NCBI GenBank assembly: GCA_900637135.1
Contig: LR134353.1
Location: 3,224,001-3,288,000, forward strand
Reading direction: 5' to 3'
From: Mycolicibacterium flavescens
GTDB lineage: Bacteria > Actinomycetota > Actinomycetes > Mycobacteriales > Mycobacteriaceae
Length of the DNA stretch: 64,000 nt
Shown: piece after piece, positions 47,593 through 56,325 of the stretch
Layout: each line of letters begins with the position of its first letter
How positions within the stretch are numbered: position 1 is the first letter of the stretch
The notes under the pieces: generated by a model
Databases searched by the model: none
What the model was told of the DNA's origin: nothing
What the model saw: the letters and a program-made list of their open reading frames with translations, nothing else
Made by a program: the position numbers and the translations under genes

Positions 47593-48765
47593 CTACGCCG
47601 ACGCAGCCAGCGCTTCATGGCACACCCGTACCGGATCTTCGACGTCGGAGACGGTCGCCCCCGCCCGCCGCGCCGCCTGCCGGTAGCGGGGTGTGTCCAA
47701 CACCTCGCGTACCGCCTGCGCGAGCGCATCCGGGGCGAGAGGACGCACCAGTTGCGCGCTCCCCTGGCGCACAACACGATTCGCGATCTCCCATTGGTCG
47801 CCCCCGCCGGGGACCACCACCATCGGAACTCCGGCCAGCAGTGTCTTGGCCACCATGCCGTGGCCGCCTCCGCAGATCACCAGGTCGGCATGCGAGAGCA
47901 GTTCGTCCTGTCTTCCCAGCCCGACCACCGCCCACGGCGGCACCGTGACCTCCGTGCCGCCCAGTCGCGACACCACGACGCGCGAACCCGGTGGCACCAC
48001 CTCCCCCGGCGTCAAAGTCTCCAACGCGACCTCGGCAAGGCCGCGTTCACCGGTGGTGGCAGTCGAGGGTGCGACGACCACGACGGGTCCGTCGCCCGGC
48101 GGGATGTCGAGCGTCGCCGACGTCGGCTCGAAGTGCAGCGGACCCACCACCACGGCTTCGGTGGGCCAGTCCGGCCGGGGCACCTCCAGCGCCGGCAACG
48201 TGGCGATCAACCGTCGGCGCGGGCCGGGATCGTCTGCGGGCAAACCGATTTGCACACGCGCCGCCGAGCGCTGGCGAATGCCCTGCCGCCATGACCGGGC
48301 GGAGAGGGCGCGCAGGATCGCGTCGCGCAGCCGGCCGCGGAAACCCACGCCGGGCGCCAGGCCGCTGCCGATCGGCGGAAGCCCCTTCGACGGCCGGTAC
48401 AGCGGGTGCGGGTTGAGTTCGACCCAGGGCAGCCCGAGCAGTTCGGCGCAGAACCCGCCCGCCGTGGTGATGGCGTCGGAGATCACGAGGTCCGGCGCGA
48501 GCTGACGCATCTGCGGCGCGTTGAGCACGGCCATCCGGGCACCACGCTGGTGGACCTTCGCGCCGGCGTCGGCGTCGTCGTCGGTGTCCACCGGATCCAG
48601 GCCGAGGAGTTCGGCGGCGTTCACCCCGGCGTCGCGGGCCGTGTCCAGCCATTCCGTCCCGGTCAGCAGTGTCGGCGTATCCCCGTTGGCCAGAAAACGA
48701 AGGCACAATGCGAGTGCCGGAAAGGCATGTCCCGGATCCGGTCCGGCAACGACCGCGACGCGCAT
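47593..48765 (-). CDS. Glycosyltransferase-like protein (Rv2739c-like)
   Basis: A 390-residue protein of the GT-B, UDP-glucuronosyl/macrolide-glycosyltransferase type. The N-terminal VVAGPDPGHAFPALALCLRF and the C-terminal donor-site segment (ADLVICGGGHGMVAKTLLAGVPMVVVPGGGDQWEIANRV) are clear. The usual donor-binding HGG appears as GGGHG. The acceptor is unknown. The ATG at 48765 starts MRVAVVAGPDPGHA. It is divergent from ephG. Confidence 0.83.
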   Translation of the reverse strand: MRVAVVAGPDPGHAFPALALCLRFLANGDTPTLLTGTEWLDTARDAGVNAAELLGLDPVDTDDDADAGAKVHQRGARMAVLNAPQMRQLAPDLVISDAITTAGGFCAELLGLPWVELNPHPLYRPSKGLPPIGSGLAPGVGFRGRLRDAILRALSARSWRQGIRQRSAARVQIGLPADDPGPRRRLIATLPALEVPRPDWPTEAVVVGPLHFEPTSATLDIPPGDGPVVVVAPSTATTGERGLAEVALETLTPGEVVPPGSRVVVSRLGGTEVTVPPWAVVGLGRQDELLSHADLVICGGGHGMVAKTLLAGVPMVVVPGGGDQWEIANRVVRQGSAQLVRPLAPDALAQAVREVLDTPRYRQAARRAGATVSDVEDPVRVCHEALAASA

Positions 48766-48794
48766 TGGGCTACCCTGCCACAGCTGCGCGGCAC

Positions 48795-48800
48795 TAGGCT
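48795..48800 (+). promoter_or_regulatory. -10 element for leaderless ephG transcript
   Basis: TAGGCT lies seven bases before the ephG ATG with no ribosome site. Confidence 0.5.
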
Positions 48801-48807
48801 TGCGCCC

Positions 48808-49248
48808 ATGACCGACCAGGCTTCTGAACTGAAAACCGACGTCGACAACATCCGGGCGGTGGAAACGTTCCTCTACGCCCTGCAGGACGAGGATTTCGAC
48901 ACCGCCGACGGCCTGCTCGCCGATCACGTCGAATGGCACAACGTCGGCTACCCCACGATCCGCGGCCGTCAGCGCATCATCGGCCTGATGCGTCGCGGTC
49001 AGGGCCGCTTCGGCTTCGAGGTGAAAATCCACCGCATCGCCGCCGACGGCAGCTCCGTGCTCACCGAACGCACCGACGCGCTGGTGTTCGGACCGGTGCG
49101 CCTGCAGTTCTGGGTGTGCGGAACGTTCGAGGTGCACGCCGGTCGAATCACGTTGTGGCGCGACTACTTCGACACTCTGGACTTCCTCAAGGCGACGGTG
49201 CGCGGTCTGGTCGCGGCGGTGTTCCCAGCGCTGCGCCCCACGATGTGA
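48808..49248 (+). CDS. ephG: Limonene-1,2-epoxide-hydrolase-like protein EphG
   Basis: A 146-residue small epoxide hydrolase of the SnoaL-like cone fold. The Asp-Arg-Asp catalytic triad of the limonene epoxide hydrolase family is present as Arg88 and Asp90 (TERTDALV) and Asp119 (WRDYFD). M. tuberculosis EphG (Rv2740) acts on bulky lipid epoxides in vitro; the natural substrate is not settled. Confidence 0.88.
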   Translation: MTDQASELKTDVDNIRAVETFLYALQDEDFDTADGLLADHVEWHNVGYPTIRGRQRIIGLMRRGQGRFGFEVKIHRIAADGSSVLTERTDALVFGPVRLQFWVCGTFEVHAGRITLWRDYFDTLDFLKATVRGLVAAVFPALRPTM

Positions 49249-49254
49249 CTACGG

Positions 49255-50097
49255 CTACGCCCCGCGAACGTGGCCGAGCTCGTTGAACGCCTGCGCCCAC
49301 CCCACGAGCCGGTCGGTGGCGTTGGACAGCTCGTCGCGGTAACGCTGTTGCCACATCGGTGAGGTCGACGTCGGGCCGGCGTTCGCCGCCGACACCAGTT
49401 GCGCTGCGGCGTTGACCATTTCGCCATACTGCCGTGCCCCGTGATCGAGTTGCGCCGTGAACGCCTGGATGGTGGGCACCAGGTGGGCGCGCGACTGCGG
49501 CGTCGCGCGGACCGCCCGCTCCATCGACATCACTTCGTTCGCGGTGGCTGCCATGGTCGTCGCGGTCTGGTTCGCCGCGGCGGCCAGCTCGCGGAGTTCG
49601 TCCGACGGCAGCATCCGCCCCCGCTCCAGGACCCCGAGCAGGGAGAAGAATCCACGCTCGGAGGTGGCCAACGCCGCCATCGGCTGGCGGGCTGCCGATC
49701 CCCACGGTGGAAGCCTGCGGGTGGCGCGGGACCGCGGAGGCGGCAGCGGCTCGCGGCGCAGCCAGCGGTACCGCAAGAACGTCAACGTGGCCAAGAAAGC
49801 AGCGCCGACGGCGATCGGCGACGGGATGAACAGCGCCCATGCGGGAACATCCCACGCCGCCACGACGCCGGTCACGCCGATCCAGAACACACAGGAAATC
49901 GTGAAGAACACGGTGAGCCGTAGCGCCCAGCGCCGCTTGCGGAGCAGCTTGGCGCGCGGGTCGGCGGCGGCGTTCAGCTTGTCGGCCAGGACATCGGACC
50001 ACTCGGCGGCCGTGTCGATGCCGTTCTGGACACCCCGTTGCACCAGCGAGCGCAACGGCTCGGGTCGACTCCTCTGCGAACTCACTGGTGTCCTCAC
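49255..50097 (-). CDS. Membrane partner of PspA (Rv2743c-like)
   Basis: A 280-residue protein with two membrane segments at about residues 59-81 and 86-108 and a helical cytoplasmic C-terminal domain (about 135-275). It starts at a GTG three bases after the pspA stop, forming the clgR-pspA-rv2743c arrangement. In M. tuberculosis the homologue binds PspA and ClgR as part of the envelope-stress response. The last gene of that operon there (Rv2742c) is not visible here. Confidence 0.85.
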   Translation of the reverse strand: MRTPVSSQRSRPEPLRSLVQRGVQNGIDTAAEWSDVLADKLNAAADPRAKLLRKRRWALRLTVFFTISCVFWIGVTGVVAAWDVPAWALFIPSPIAVGAAFLATLTFLRYRWLRREPLPPPRSRATRRLPPWGSAARQPMAALATSERGFFSLLGVLERGRMLPSDELRELAAAANQTATTMAATANEVMSMERAVRATPQSRAHLVPTIQAFTAQLDHGARQYGEMVNAAAQLVSAANAGPTSTSPMWQQRYRDELSNATDRLVGWAQAFNELGHVRGA

Positions 50098-50100
50098 GAA

Positions 50101-50916
50101 CTATTGAGACAGCGGATTTTCCGGTGTCGCCTGCTGCGGATTGGTCGCCGGGGGCGCGGGTTGCGGAGCGGCGTTGCCGCCCGCGGGCAACTGCTCACCG
50201 CGCATCGAGGCGCGGATCTGCTCCAGCCGGGAATGCCCGGCCATCTGCACGCTGGCCTGCTGGACCTCCAGCATCCGGCCCTGCACCGAGTTCTGCGCCA
50301 ACTCGGCCTCGCCCATGGCGTTGGCATACCGGCGCTCGATCTTCTGGCGCACCTCGTCGAGGCTGGGCGTGGTGCCCGGGGCGGCCAACTCGCTCATCGA
50401 GCGCAGCGACGAGCTGACCTGCTCCTGCATCTTGGCCTGCTCGAGCTGGGACAGCAGCTTGGTGCGTTCGGCGATTTTCTGCTGCAACATCATCGCGTTC
50501 TGCTCGACGGCCTTCTTGGCCTGGCCGGCCGCGTTGAGCGCCTGGTCGTGCAGGGTCTTGAGATCCTCGACGCTCTGCTCGGCGGTGACCAACTGCGCGG
50601 CGAACGCTTCGGCGGCGTTGTTGTACTCGGTAGCCTTGGCGGCGTCGCCGTTGGCGACGGCCTGATCGGCCAGCGTCAACGCCTGCCGCACGTTGACCTG
50701 CAACTTCTCGATGTCGGCGAGCTGGCGGTTCAGACGCATCTCCAGCTGGCGCTGGTTGCCGATCACCTGGGCGGCCTGCTGGGTCAGGGCCTGGTGCTGG
50801 CGCTGGGCTTCCTCGATGGCCTGCTGAATCTGCACTTTCGGGTCGGCGTATTCGTCCACCTTGGAGCTGAACAGCGCCATGAGGTACTTCCACGCCTTGA
50901 CGAACGGATTGGCCAT
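50101..50916 (-). CDS. pspA: Phage-shock protein A homologue (35-kDa antigen)
   Basis: A 271-residue, almost wholly coiled-coil PspA/IM30 protein that binds stressed membranes. The N-terminal amphipathic helix ([27 protein letters not shown]) is typical. The last about 35 residues are a Pro/Ala/Gln-rich tail. It lies downstream of clgR with a 116-base gap. Regulation through ClgR and the SigE-type promoter upstream of clgR is expected. Confidence 0.95.
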   Translation of the reverse strand: MANPFVKAWKYLMALFSSKVDEYADPKVQIQQAIEEAQRQHQALTQQAAQVIGNQRQLEMRLNRQLADIEKLQVNVRQALTLADQAVANGDAAKATEYNNAAEAFAAQLVTAEQSVEDLKTLHDQALNAAGQAKKAVEQNAMMLQQKIAERTKLLSQLEQAKMQEQVSSSLRSMSELAAPGTTPSLDEVRQKIERRYANAMGEAELAQNSVQGRMLEVQQASVQMAGHSRLEQIRASMRGEQLPAGGNAAPQPAPPATNPQQATPENPLSQ

Positions 50917-51032
50917 GTCAGTTCACTCCGCCTTCGTGTCGTTGTGTCGGACTCGCCGGCCCGGCTTCCCGTGCTGCCCAATCTATCGGGTCAGCGCGTA
51001 TCACCACAGTCGGTCGTGGTCGGCTCAGCGCG

Positions 51033-51353
51033 TCAGGCGACCGCCATCGACACGACCTGCGGGATGACCACCTTGGTGGTGGCGTCGATGTTGGCGGCAC
51101 CGGCGAAGGCGGCGCTCTCCTCACGCTCCATCTCCTGGCCGGCGTCGAAGAGCACCTGAGACAGCGGAACGTCGAGGGCGCCGCAGATCGCGCTGAGCAA
51201 TTCGCTCGAAGCTTCCTTGCGGCCGCGTTCAACCTCCGAGAGGTAGCCCAGACTGACCCGGGCGGTGTCGGACACTTCGCGCAGGGTGCGTCCCTGGTCG
51301 ACGCGGGCACGACGCAGCACGTCGCCGATCACCTCGCGCAGCAATGCCGTCAT
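51033..51353 (-). CDS. clgR: Transcriptional activator ClgR
   Basis: A 106-residue XRE-type regulator of clp proteases and of its own pspA operon. The helix-turn-helix covers about residues 21-60 ([28 protein letters not shown]). The C-terminus ends in VVSMAVA, small hydrophobic residues of the kind that make ClgR a ClpP substrate. A SigE-type promoter lies 44-71 bases upstream. Confidence 0.95.
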   Translation of the reverse strand: MTALLREVIGDVLRRARVDQGRTLREVSDTARVSLGYLSEVERGRKEASSELLSAICGALDVPLSQVLFDAGQEMEREESAAFAGAANIDATTKVVIPQVVSMAVA

Positions 51354-51396
51354 CGTGCTCTCCCTTCGGAGTCAGTATCTGGGGATCCAATAGGGC

Positions 51397-51424
51397 AACG
51401 CTGAGCGTGGGCCTGTTGGTTCCC
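51397..51424 (-). promoter_or_regulatory. SigE-type promoter of clgR-pspA
   Basis: On the minus strand GGGAAC (51419-51424) is followed after 18 bases by CGTT (51397-51400). This is the same pair of elements seen before sigB. In M. tuberculosis clgR is driven by SigE. The 5' leader would be about 37 bases. Confidence 0.6.
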
Positions 51425-51436
51425 GGATGGCGCAGA

Positions 51437-51731
51437 TCACTGTCGAGTGAGGGCCGACCGCAGGTGCACGACGGCCTCCCCGACCGCGGCGAGGCGGATC
51501 TCCCAGCGCGATCCGTCCAGCCGCAACTCGACGACGTCGGTCTTGATCGGCCCGGCGATGCCGAGGAATACCGTGGCCGCCGCGTAGCACCGCGCTCGCC
51601 CCCGGCACGCCGGCCAGTGTGGCCGCCAGCAGGCCCCCGGTCAGCGATTCGGCGGTCGCGATCGTCTGCCCGCGCACGGTGAGGTCGGCGACAAGCGCGC
51701 GGGCGTCGTCACTGACCAGCGGGTCGTCCAC
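51437..51731 (-). pseudogene. Remnant of a CinA C-terminal (nicotinamide-nucleotide amidase-like) gene
   Basis: The first 50 codons from a GTG at 51731 encode a normal CinA/PncC N-terminus (TAESLTGGLLAATLAGVPGA). The frame then shifts. Another frame continues from about 51580 with the family's C-terminal strand (TVFLGIAGPIKTDVVELRLD) to a TGA at 51437-51439. About 60-70 residues of the middle are missing, and the two halves are one base out of frame. The joining point is near 51573-51583. The intact gene normally has about 160 codons and follows pgsA in many actinobacteria. The product cannot be an active enzyme. Confidence 0.8.
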
Positions 51732-52305
51732 GGGAGTCCTTGATGGCCGTCACCACGTAATCGACCCCTGTGACGACCGTCAGGATGACCGCCGCGCACA
51801 TGACCACCCACGCCGCGGCCAGCCACGCACCCGACAACGGCAGCACGAACAGCCCGATCGCCACCCCTTGTACGAGGGTCTTGAGCTTGCCGCCGCGGCT
51901 GGCCGGGATCACGCCGTGACGCAACACCGCGAACCGCAATACCGTGATGCCGATCTCCCGGGTCAGGATCACCACCGTGATCCACCAGGGCAGGTCACCC
52001 AGTAGCGAAAGCCCGATCAGTGCAGCGCCGATGAGGGCTTTGTCCGCGATGGGGTCGGCCAGTGTGCCGAACTCGGTCACCATGCCGTAGTTGCGCGCGA
52101 GCGCCCCGTCGAACCGGTCGGTGATCACCGCGACGGTGAACACGACGAATGCGGCTATCCGCCAGAATGTTTCATGCCCGTCGCCGACGAACAGCACCAC
52201 CAGGAAAACCGGAACCAACGCCATCCGCACGCCGGTGAGCACATTCGCGATGTTCGCTACACGGGCGCGCGGGACCAGCGGATCAGTATGGGGTTGGCCC
52301 GACAC
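51709..52305 (-). CDS. pgsA3: CDP-alcohol phosphatidyltransferase (PgsA3-like)
   Basis: A 198-residue membrane protein with about five or six hydrophobic segments. The CDP-alcohol phosphotransferase signature is visible as DRFDGALARNYGMVTEFG followed by DPIADK. It transfers a phosphatidyl group from CDP-diacylglycerol to an alcohol such as glycerol phosphate. The GTG at 52305 (VSGQPHTD) is chosen because TATTCT stands six bases upstream; an in-frame GTG at 52344 would abut the divergent argA start codon. It overlaps the cinA remnant by 23 bases. Confidence 0.87.
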   Translation of the reverse strand: MSGQPHTDPLVPRARVANIANVLTGVRMALVPVFLVVLFVGDGHETFWRIAAFVVFTVAVITDRFDGALARNYGMVTEFGTLADPIADKALIGAALIGLSLLGDLPWWITVVILTREIGITVLRFAVLRHGVIPASRGGKLKTLVQGVAIGLFVLPLSGAWLAAAWVVMCAAVILTVVTGVDYVVTAIKDSRGRPAGQ

Positions 52306-52311
52306 CGCAAC

Positions 52312-52317
52312 AGAATA
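52312..52317 (-). promoter_or_regulatory. -10 element for leaderless pgsA transcript
   Basis: Minus-strand TATTCT lies six bases before the GTG at 52305. Confidence 0.5.
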
Positions 52318-52334
52318 TCGGTTGCTCGAACCGA

Positions 52335-52340
52335 TACTCT
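52335..52340 (+). promoter_or_regulatory. -10 element for leaderless argA transcript
   Basis: TACTCT lies six bases before the GTG at 52347, back to back with the pgsA -10 at 52312-52317. Confidence 0.5.
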
Positions 52341-52346
52341 CCACCT

Positions 52347-52856
52347 GTGAGCGCAGAATCCGGCGAGGTCGTCGTGCGGCGTGCGCGAACTTCGGATGTC
52401 CCCGCCATCAAAACCTTGGTCGACATCTACTCCGGCAAGATCCTGCTGGAGAAGAATCTGGTGACGCTCTATGAGGCCGTTCAGGAGTTCTGGGTCGCCG
52501 AACTGGGCGGCGAGCTGCTCGGCTGCGGCGCGCTACACGTGTTGTGGTCCGACCTCGGAGAGGTGCGCACCGTCGCCGTGCATCCCAAGGTCAGGGGCCA
52601 AGGCGTCGGGCACGCGATCGTCGACAAACTGCTCGACGTCGCGCGTGAGTTGCGCCTCGAGCGGATCTTCGTGCTCACCTTCGAAGTCGAGTTCTTCAGC
52701 AGGCACGGGTTTCGCGAGATCGACGGCACACCCGTCACCGCCGAGGTCTTCGAAGAGATGTGCCGCTCGTACGACACCGGTGTCGCCGAGTTCCTCGACC
52801 TGTCCTACGTCAAGCCGAACATCCTCGGCAACACCCGAATGCTGTTGACCCTTTAG
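52347..52856 (+). CDS. argA: Amino-acid N-acetyltransferase ArgA (GNAT family)
   Basis: A 169-residue single-domain GNAT enzyme that acetylates L-glutamate (or glutamine) as the first step of arginine synthesis in mycobacteria. The acetyl-CoA motif is VAVHPKVRGQGVGHAIV (V/I-x-x-x-x-R-G-x-G type). The C-terminal FEVEFFSRHGFREID is typical for glutamate acetyltransferases. It resembles M. tuberculosis Rv2747 in size and position. The GTG start appears leaderless. Confidence 0.92.
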   Translation: MSAESGEVVVRRARTSDVPAIKTLVDIYSGKILLEKNLVTLYEAVQEFWVAELGGELLGCGALHVLWSDLGEVRTVAVHPKVRGQGVGHAIVDKLLDVARELRLERIFVLTFEVEFFSRHGFREIDGTPVTAEVFEEMCRSYDTGVAEFLDLSYVKPNILGNTRMLLTL

Positions 52857-52857
52857 C

Positions 52858-52906
52858 GATTTGTGCACACTTTGGTGCGCTGAGCGCTCCTAGCGGTGCA
52901 CAAATC
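52858..52906. terminator. Inverted repeat between convergent argA and ftsK
   Basis: An 11-base perfect inverted repeat, GATTTGTGCAC (52858-52868) with its complement at 52896-52906, encloses a smaller GCGC...GCGC hairpin. It spans the 48 bases between the two stops and could terminate both genes. Confidence 0.55.
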
Positions 52907-55391
52907 ACTCGTCGTCTTCTGGGGTGTCGGCGCCGCGGATCGACGCCAGCGTCGCGGCCAGTTCGTCGGGTTTGACGAGAACCTCACGGGCCTTGGAACC
53001 CTCGCTCGGCCCGACGATGTTGCGGGTCTCCATCAGATCCATCAACCGGCCCGCCTTGGCGAAGCCGACGCGCAGTTTGCGCTGCAACATCGACGTCGAC
53101 CCGAACTGGCTCGACACCACCAACTCGACCGCCTGCAGGAAGACGTCCATGTCGTCGCCGATGTCGGGGTCGACGTCGGTGCGCTCGCTGTTGGTCTTGG
53201 CGTTGGTGACGCCCTCGGTGTACTCCGGTTCGGCCTGCGACTTGGTCGCTTCCACGACGGCGTGGATCTCGTCGTCGGTGATGAACGCGCCCTGCAGACG
53301 GATCGGCTTGTTGGCCCCCATCGGCAGGAACAGTCCGTCGCCCATGCCGATCAGCTTCTCGGCGCCCTGCTGGTCGAGGATGACGCGGCTGTCGGTCAAC
53401 GACGACGTGGCGAACGCCAACCGTGACGGCACGTTGGTCTTGATCAGGCCGGTGACGACGTCCACCGACGGCCGCTGCGTGGCCAGCACCAGGTGAATGC
53501 CTGCCGCGCGAGCCTTCTGGGTGATGCGCACGATCGCATCCTCGACATCGCGCGGGGCGGTCATCATGAGGTCGGCCAACTCGTCGACGATCGCGACGAT
53601 GTAAGGGTAGGGCTTGTACTCACGCTGACTGCCGAGCGGCGTGGTGATCTCGCCGGAGCACACCTTCTTGTTGAAGTCGTCGATATGGCGCACGCGTGAG
53701 GCCTGCATGTCCTGATAGCGCTGCTCCATCTCCTCCACCAGCCACGCCAGCGCGGCGGCGGCCTTCTTCGGTTGGGTGATGATCGGCGTAATGAGGTGCG
53801 GGATGCCCTCGTAGGGGGTCAGTTCCACCATCTTCGGGTCGATCAGGATCATCCTGACCTCTTCCGGCGTGGCCCGCACCAGCAGCGACACCAGCATCGA
53901 GTTCACGAAGCTCGACTTACCGGAACCGGTCGAGCCGGCGACCAGCAGATGCGGCATCTTGGCGAGGTTCGCCGAGATGTACTCGCCCTCAATGTCTTTG
54001 CCCAAACCGATGACGAGCGGGTGGTGGTCACCCCGGGTACTTGGATCGGTGAGCACGTCAGCCAGGCGGACCATCTCGCGGTCCACGTTGGGAACCTCGA
54101 TACCGACCGCACTCTTGCCCGGGATCGGCGCCAGCATCCGGACACTCTCGGTCGCGACCGCATAGGCGATATTGCGTTGCAGCGCAGTGATCTTCTCGAC
54201 CTTGACGCCCGGACCGAGTTCGACCTCGTACCGGGTGACGGTCGGGCCGCGAGTGCATCCGGTGACCGATGCGTTGACCTTGAACTGGTCGAGCACCTCG
54301 GTGATCGCCTCGATCATCCGATCATTGCCCGCGCTCCGCCGTTTCGGAGGATCGCCGGCGATCAGAAGTTCGAGCGACGGTAGCGCGTACGGTCCGTCGA
54401 CCACGCGGTCCAGCGTCATCGTCGACTGCTTTTGCTTCTTCTTACGCGTCTTGGCGGTCGGTTCGGGAATCGTCGGCGCTTCGTCGGAGAGCGGATAGTT
54501 CTCCATCGGCGTGCCGGTCGGCCAAGCCTGTTCGGCGTCGTAGGCGTTCGGGTCGCCGGGTGGGAATGAATCGTCGTAGTAGCCGTCGGAGAAATCGTCG
54601 GACTCGGATATGACGGCGGTGTCCTCGTCGTCGTACTCGTCGTAGTCGTATTCGTCGTAACCGCGGGCGGAGAACATGGAGCGCACGGTCGAGGGCACTT
54701 CGCGAATCGTCGTGCCGGTCACCAGCAATACCCCGAACAACACACCGATGAACAACAGCGGGGCGGCGATCCAGGCAGTTAACCCCTCGGAGAGCGGACC
54801 GCCGATCGCGAACCCGAAGAAGCCCGAGGCATGTCGACGTGCCGCCGGATCCTGCGGCGAACCGGCCCACAGATGCCACAGCCCGAGCGCGGGTAGCGCG
54901 ATCATCACCGAACCTAGGATCAGCCTCGGCCTGGCGTCCGGATCCGGTTCAGTGCGCATCAGCGTCACACCGACTGCGGCCAGGGCGATGGGAACGAGTA
55001 CGACGGCCGCGCCGATCAGCGTCCGCCAGAACGTGTCGAGCCAGTCCCCCACCGGACCGGCGGCGCCGAACCACGAACTCGCCGCGATGATCACCGCCAG
55101 GCCCAGCAGCGCCAGGGCGATGCCGTCACGCCGATGACCGGCTTCCAGGTCGCGGGCCCGACCGACCGAACGCGCGGTGGTGCCCGCGCCTTTGGCCACC
55201 ATCAGCCAACCCGCCCGCACACCGCGGCCCACCGCGGCACCGGCCGACGAAATGGGTGACGACGTCCGGCGCGGTGACGTGGTCTTGCGCGGCGCCGGCT
55301 TGCGGCGCGGCGCGGCCCGGCCACCGGAGCGCACACTCTGTTTCGACCTGGTCGAACGACTTCCCGAGCGCGCGGCGGTCTTACTAGGCAT
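52905..55391 (-). CDS. ftsK: DNA translocase FtsK/SpoIIIE
   Basis: An 828-residue septal DNA pump that clears chromosomes at division. A basic N-terminus (1-60) is followed by four membrane segments (about 90-240), an acidic linker with DEYDYDEYDDED, and the motor domain. Walker A is GSTGSGKS, Walker B is YIVAIVDELADLMM, and the sensor ATQRPSVDVVTGLIK is intact. A C-terminal winged-helix gamma domain (LRVGFAKAGRLMDLME) should read KOPS sites. The ATG at 55391 is supported by TAGGCT seven bases upstream. Confidence 0.96.
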   Translation of the reverse strand: MPSKTAARSGSRSTRSKQSVRSGGRAAPRRKPAPRKTTSPRRTSSPISSAGAAVGRGVRAGWLMVAKGAGTTARSVGRARDLEAGHRRDGIALALLGLAVIIAASSWFGAAGPVGDWLDTFWRTLIGAAVVLVPIALAAVGVTLMRTEPDPDARPRLILGSVMIALPALGLWHLWAGSPQDPAARRHASGFFGFAIGGPLSEGLTAWIAAPLLFIGVLFGVLLVTGTTIREVPSTVRSMFSARGYDEYDYDEYDDEDTAVISESDDFSDGYYDDSFPPGDPNAYDAEQAWPTGTPMENYPLSDEAPTIPEPTAKTRKKKQKQSTMTLDRVVDGPYALPSLELLIAGDPPKRRSAGNDRMIEAITEVLDQFKVNASVTGCTRGPTVTRYEVELGPGVKVEKITALQRNIAYAVATESVRMLAPIPGKSAVGIEVPNVDREMVRLADVLTDPSTRGDHHPLVIGLGKDIEGEYISANLAKMPHLLVAGSTGSGKSSFVNSMLVSLLVRATPEEVRMILIDPKMVELTPYEGIPHLITPIITQPKKAAAALAWLVEEMEQRYQDMQASRVRHIDDFNKKVCSGEITTPLGSQREYKPYPYIVAIVDELADLMMTAPRDVEDAIVRITQKARAAGIHLVLATQRPSVDVVTGLIKTNVPSRLAFATSSLTDSRVILDQQGAEKLIGMGDGLFLPMGANKPIRLQGAFITDDEIHAVVEATKSQAEPEYTEGVTNAKTNSERTDVDPDIGDDMDVFLQAVELVVSSQFGSTSMLQRKLRVGFAKAGRLMDLMETRNIVGPSEGSKAREVLVKPDELAATLASIRGADTPEDDE

Positions 55392-55398
55392 GCCTGTA

Positions 55399-55404
55399 AG
55401 CCTA
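55399..55404 (-). promoter_or_regulatory. -10 element for leaderless ftsK transcript
   Basis: Minus-strand TAGGCT lies seven bases before the ftsK ATG. Confidence 0.5.
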
Positions 55405-55477
55405 GTCGCTTCAGCCCCAGAATCACCATCTGCCACACGGGTAACAGATTCGTATCGATTGACCCGCTTTTGCGACT

Positions 55478-55483
55478 TACCGT
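55478..55483 (+). promoter_or_regulatory. -10 element for leaderless DUF2834 transcript
   Basis: TACCGT lies six bases before the ATG at 55490; no ribosome site is present. Confidence 0.4.
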
Positions 55484-55489
55484 GCGGAA

Positions 55490-55942
55490 ATGACCGAAAC
55501 CAACACGTCGGCGGGCCTGCCGACCACGACCAAAGTGCTGTGCGCTGCATACGGCAGCATCGCGGTCGTCGCGCTGATCGCCACCTGGAGCCAGAACCTG
55601 GCCTACCTCGACCGCGGGGCGGACTTCCTCCGCGTGTTCTGGGAAGAAACCAAGGTCAACCCGGCGTCGCGATCCATCACCGCCGACATCGCCCTGTTCC
55701 TGCTCGCCGCGGTGATCTTCATGGTGTTCGAGGCGCGCAAACACGGCATCCGATTCGTCTGGATCTACGTCGTCGCCTCGTTCCTCATCGCGGTCAGCGT
55801 GACGTTCCCGTTGTTCCTTCTCGCGCGCGAATTGCGCATACATCGCACCGAGGCCACGCGGATCGGAGCACCGGACGCCGTCGGTCTCGTCGTCATCGCG
55901 ATCCTCACGGCGGCCTTCACGATCTGGGTCGACGTGGTCTGA
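55490..55942 (+). CDS. DUF2834 family membrane protein
   Basis: A 150-residue protein with four hydrophobic segments (about 15-35, 65-83, 88-110 and 129-148). The arrangement ADIALFLLAAVIFMVFEARKHG, followed by FVWIYVVASFLIAVSVTFPLF, fits the DUF2834 family. No function is known. It is divergent from ftsK and appears leaderless. Confidence 0.78.
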   Translation: MTETNTSAGLPTTTKVLCAAYGSIAVVALIATWSQNLAYLDRGADFLRVFWEETKVNPASRSITADIALFLLAAVIFMVFEARKHGIRFVWIYVVASFLIAVSVTFPLFLLARELRIHRTEATRIGAPDAVGLVVIAILTAAFTIWVDVV

Positions 55943-56010
55943 GCGTCGCGGGTGTCGGTGAGTAGGCTTTTCACTCGTCCAGCAGCACTCACCGAGGAGT
56001 CAAGCCGCAA

Positions 56011-56325
56011 ATGCCTGTCGTAGTCGTCGCCACCATGACCGCCAAACCCGAATCCGTTGACACCGTACGGGACGCGTGCAAGAAGGCCATCGAGGCGGTG
56101 CACCAGGAGCCCGGTTGCGAGCTCTACGCGCTGCACGAGGCCAACGGCACCTTCGTGTTCGTCGAGCAGTGGGCCGACGAGGATGCCCTCAAGACGCACA
56201 GCACCGCTCCGGCCATCGCTGAGCTGTTCGGTGCGGTGGGCGAGCACCTCGACGGGGCGCCGGACATCAAGATGCTGCAGCCGGTTGTCGCCGGCGACCC
56301 GAGCAAGGGCGCGCTGCGGTCCTGA
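56011..56325 (+). CDS. Antibiotic biosynthesis monooxygenase (ABM)-domain protein (Rv2749-like)
   Basis: A 104-residue ferredoxin-like alpha/beta protein of the ABM fold. Characteristic strands and loops are [28 protein letters not shown] and [17 protein letters not shown]. Proteins of this fold are cofactor-free monooxygenases or simply binding proteins; the substrate is unknown. GAGGAG precedes the ATG. Its stop overlaps the next start (TGATG). Confidence 0.85.
   Translation: MPVVVVATMTAKPESVDTVRDACKKAIEAVHQEPGCELYALHEANGTFVFVEQWADEDALKTHSTAPAIAELFGAVGEHLDGAPDIKMLQPVVAGDPSKGALRS

Noticed and set aside
51398..51408. Palindrome ACGCTGAGCGT upstream of clgR as a ClgR operator
   Set aside because: Known ClgR sites have CGC and GCG separated by five bases; here the gap is three. 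The palindrome also overlaps the proposed SigE -10 element, which explains part of the sequence.
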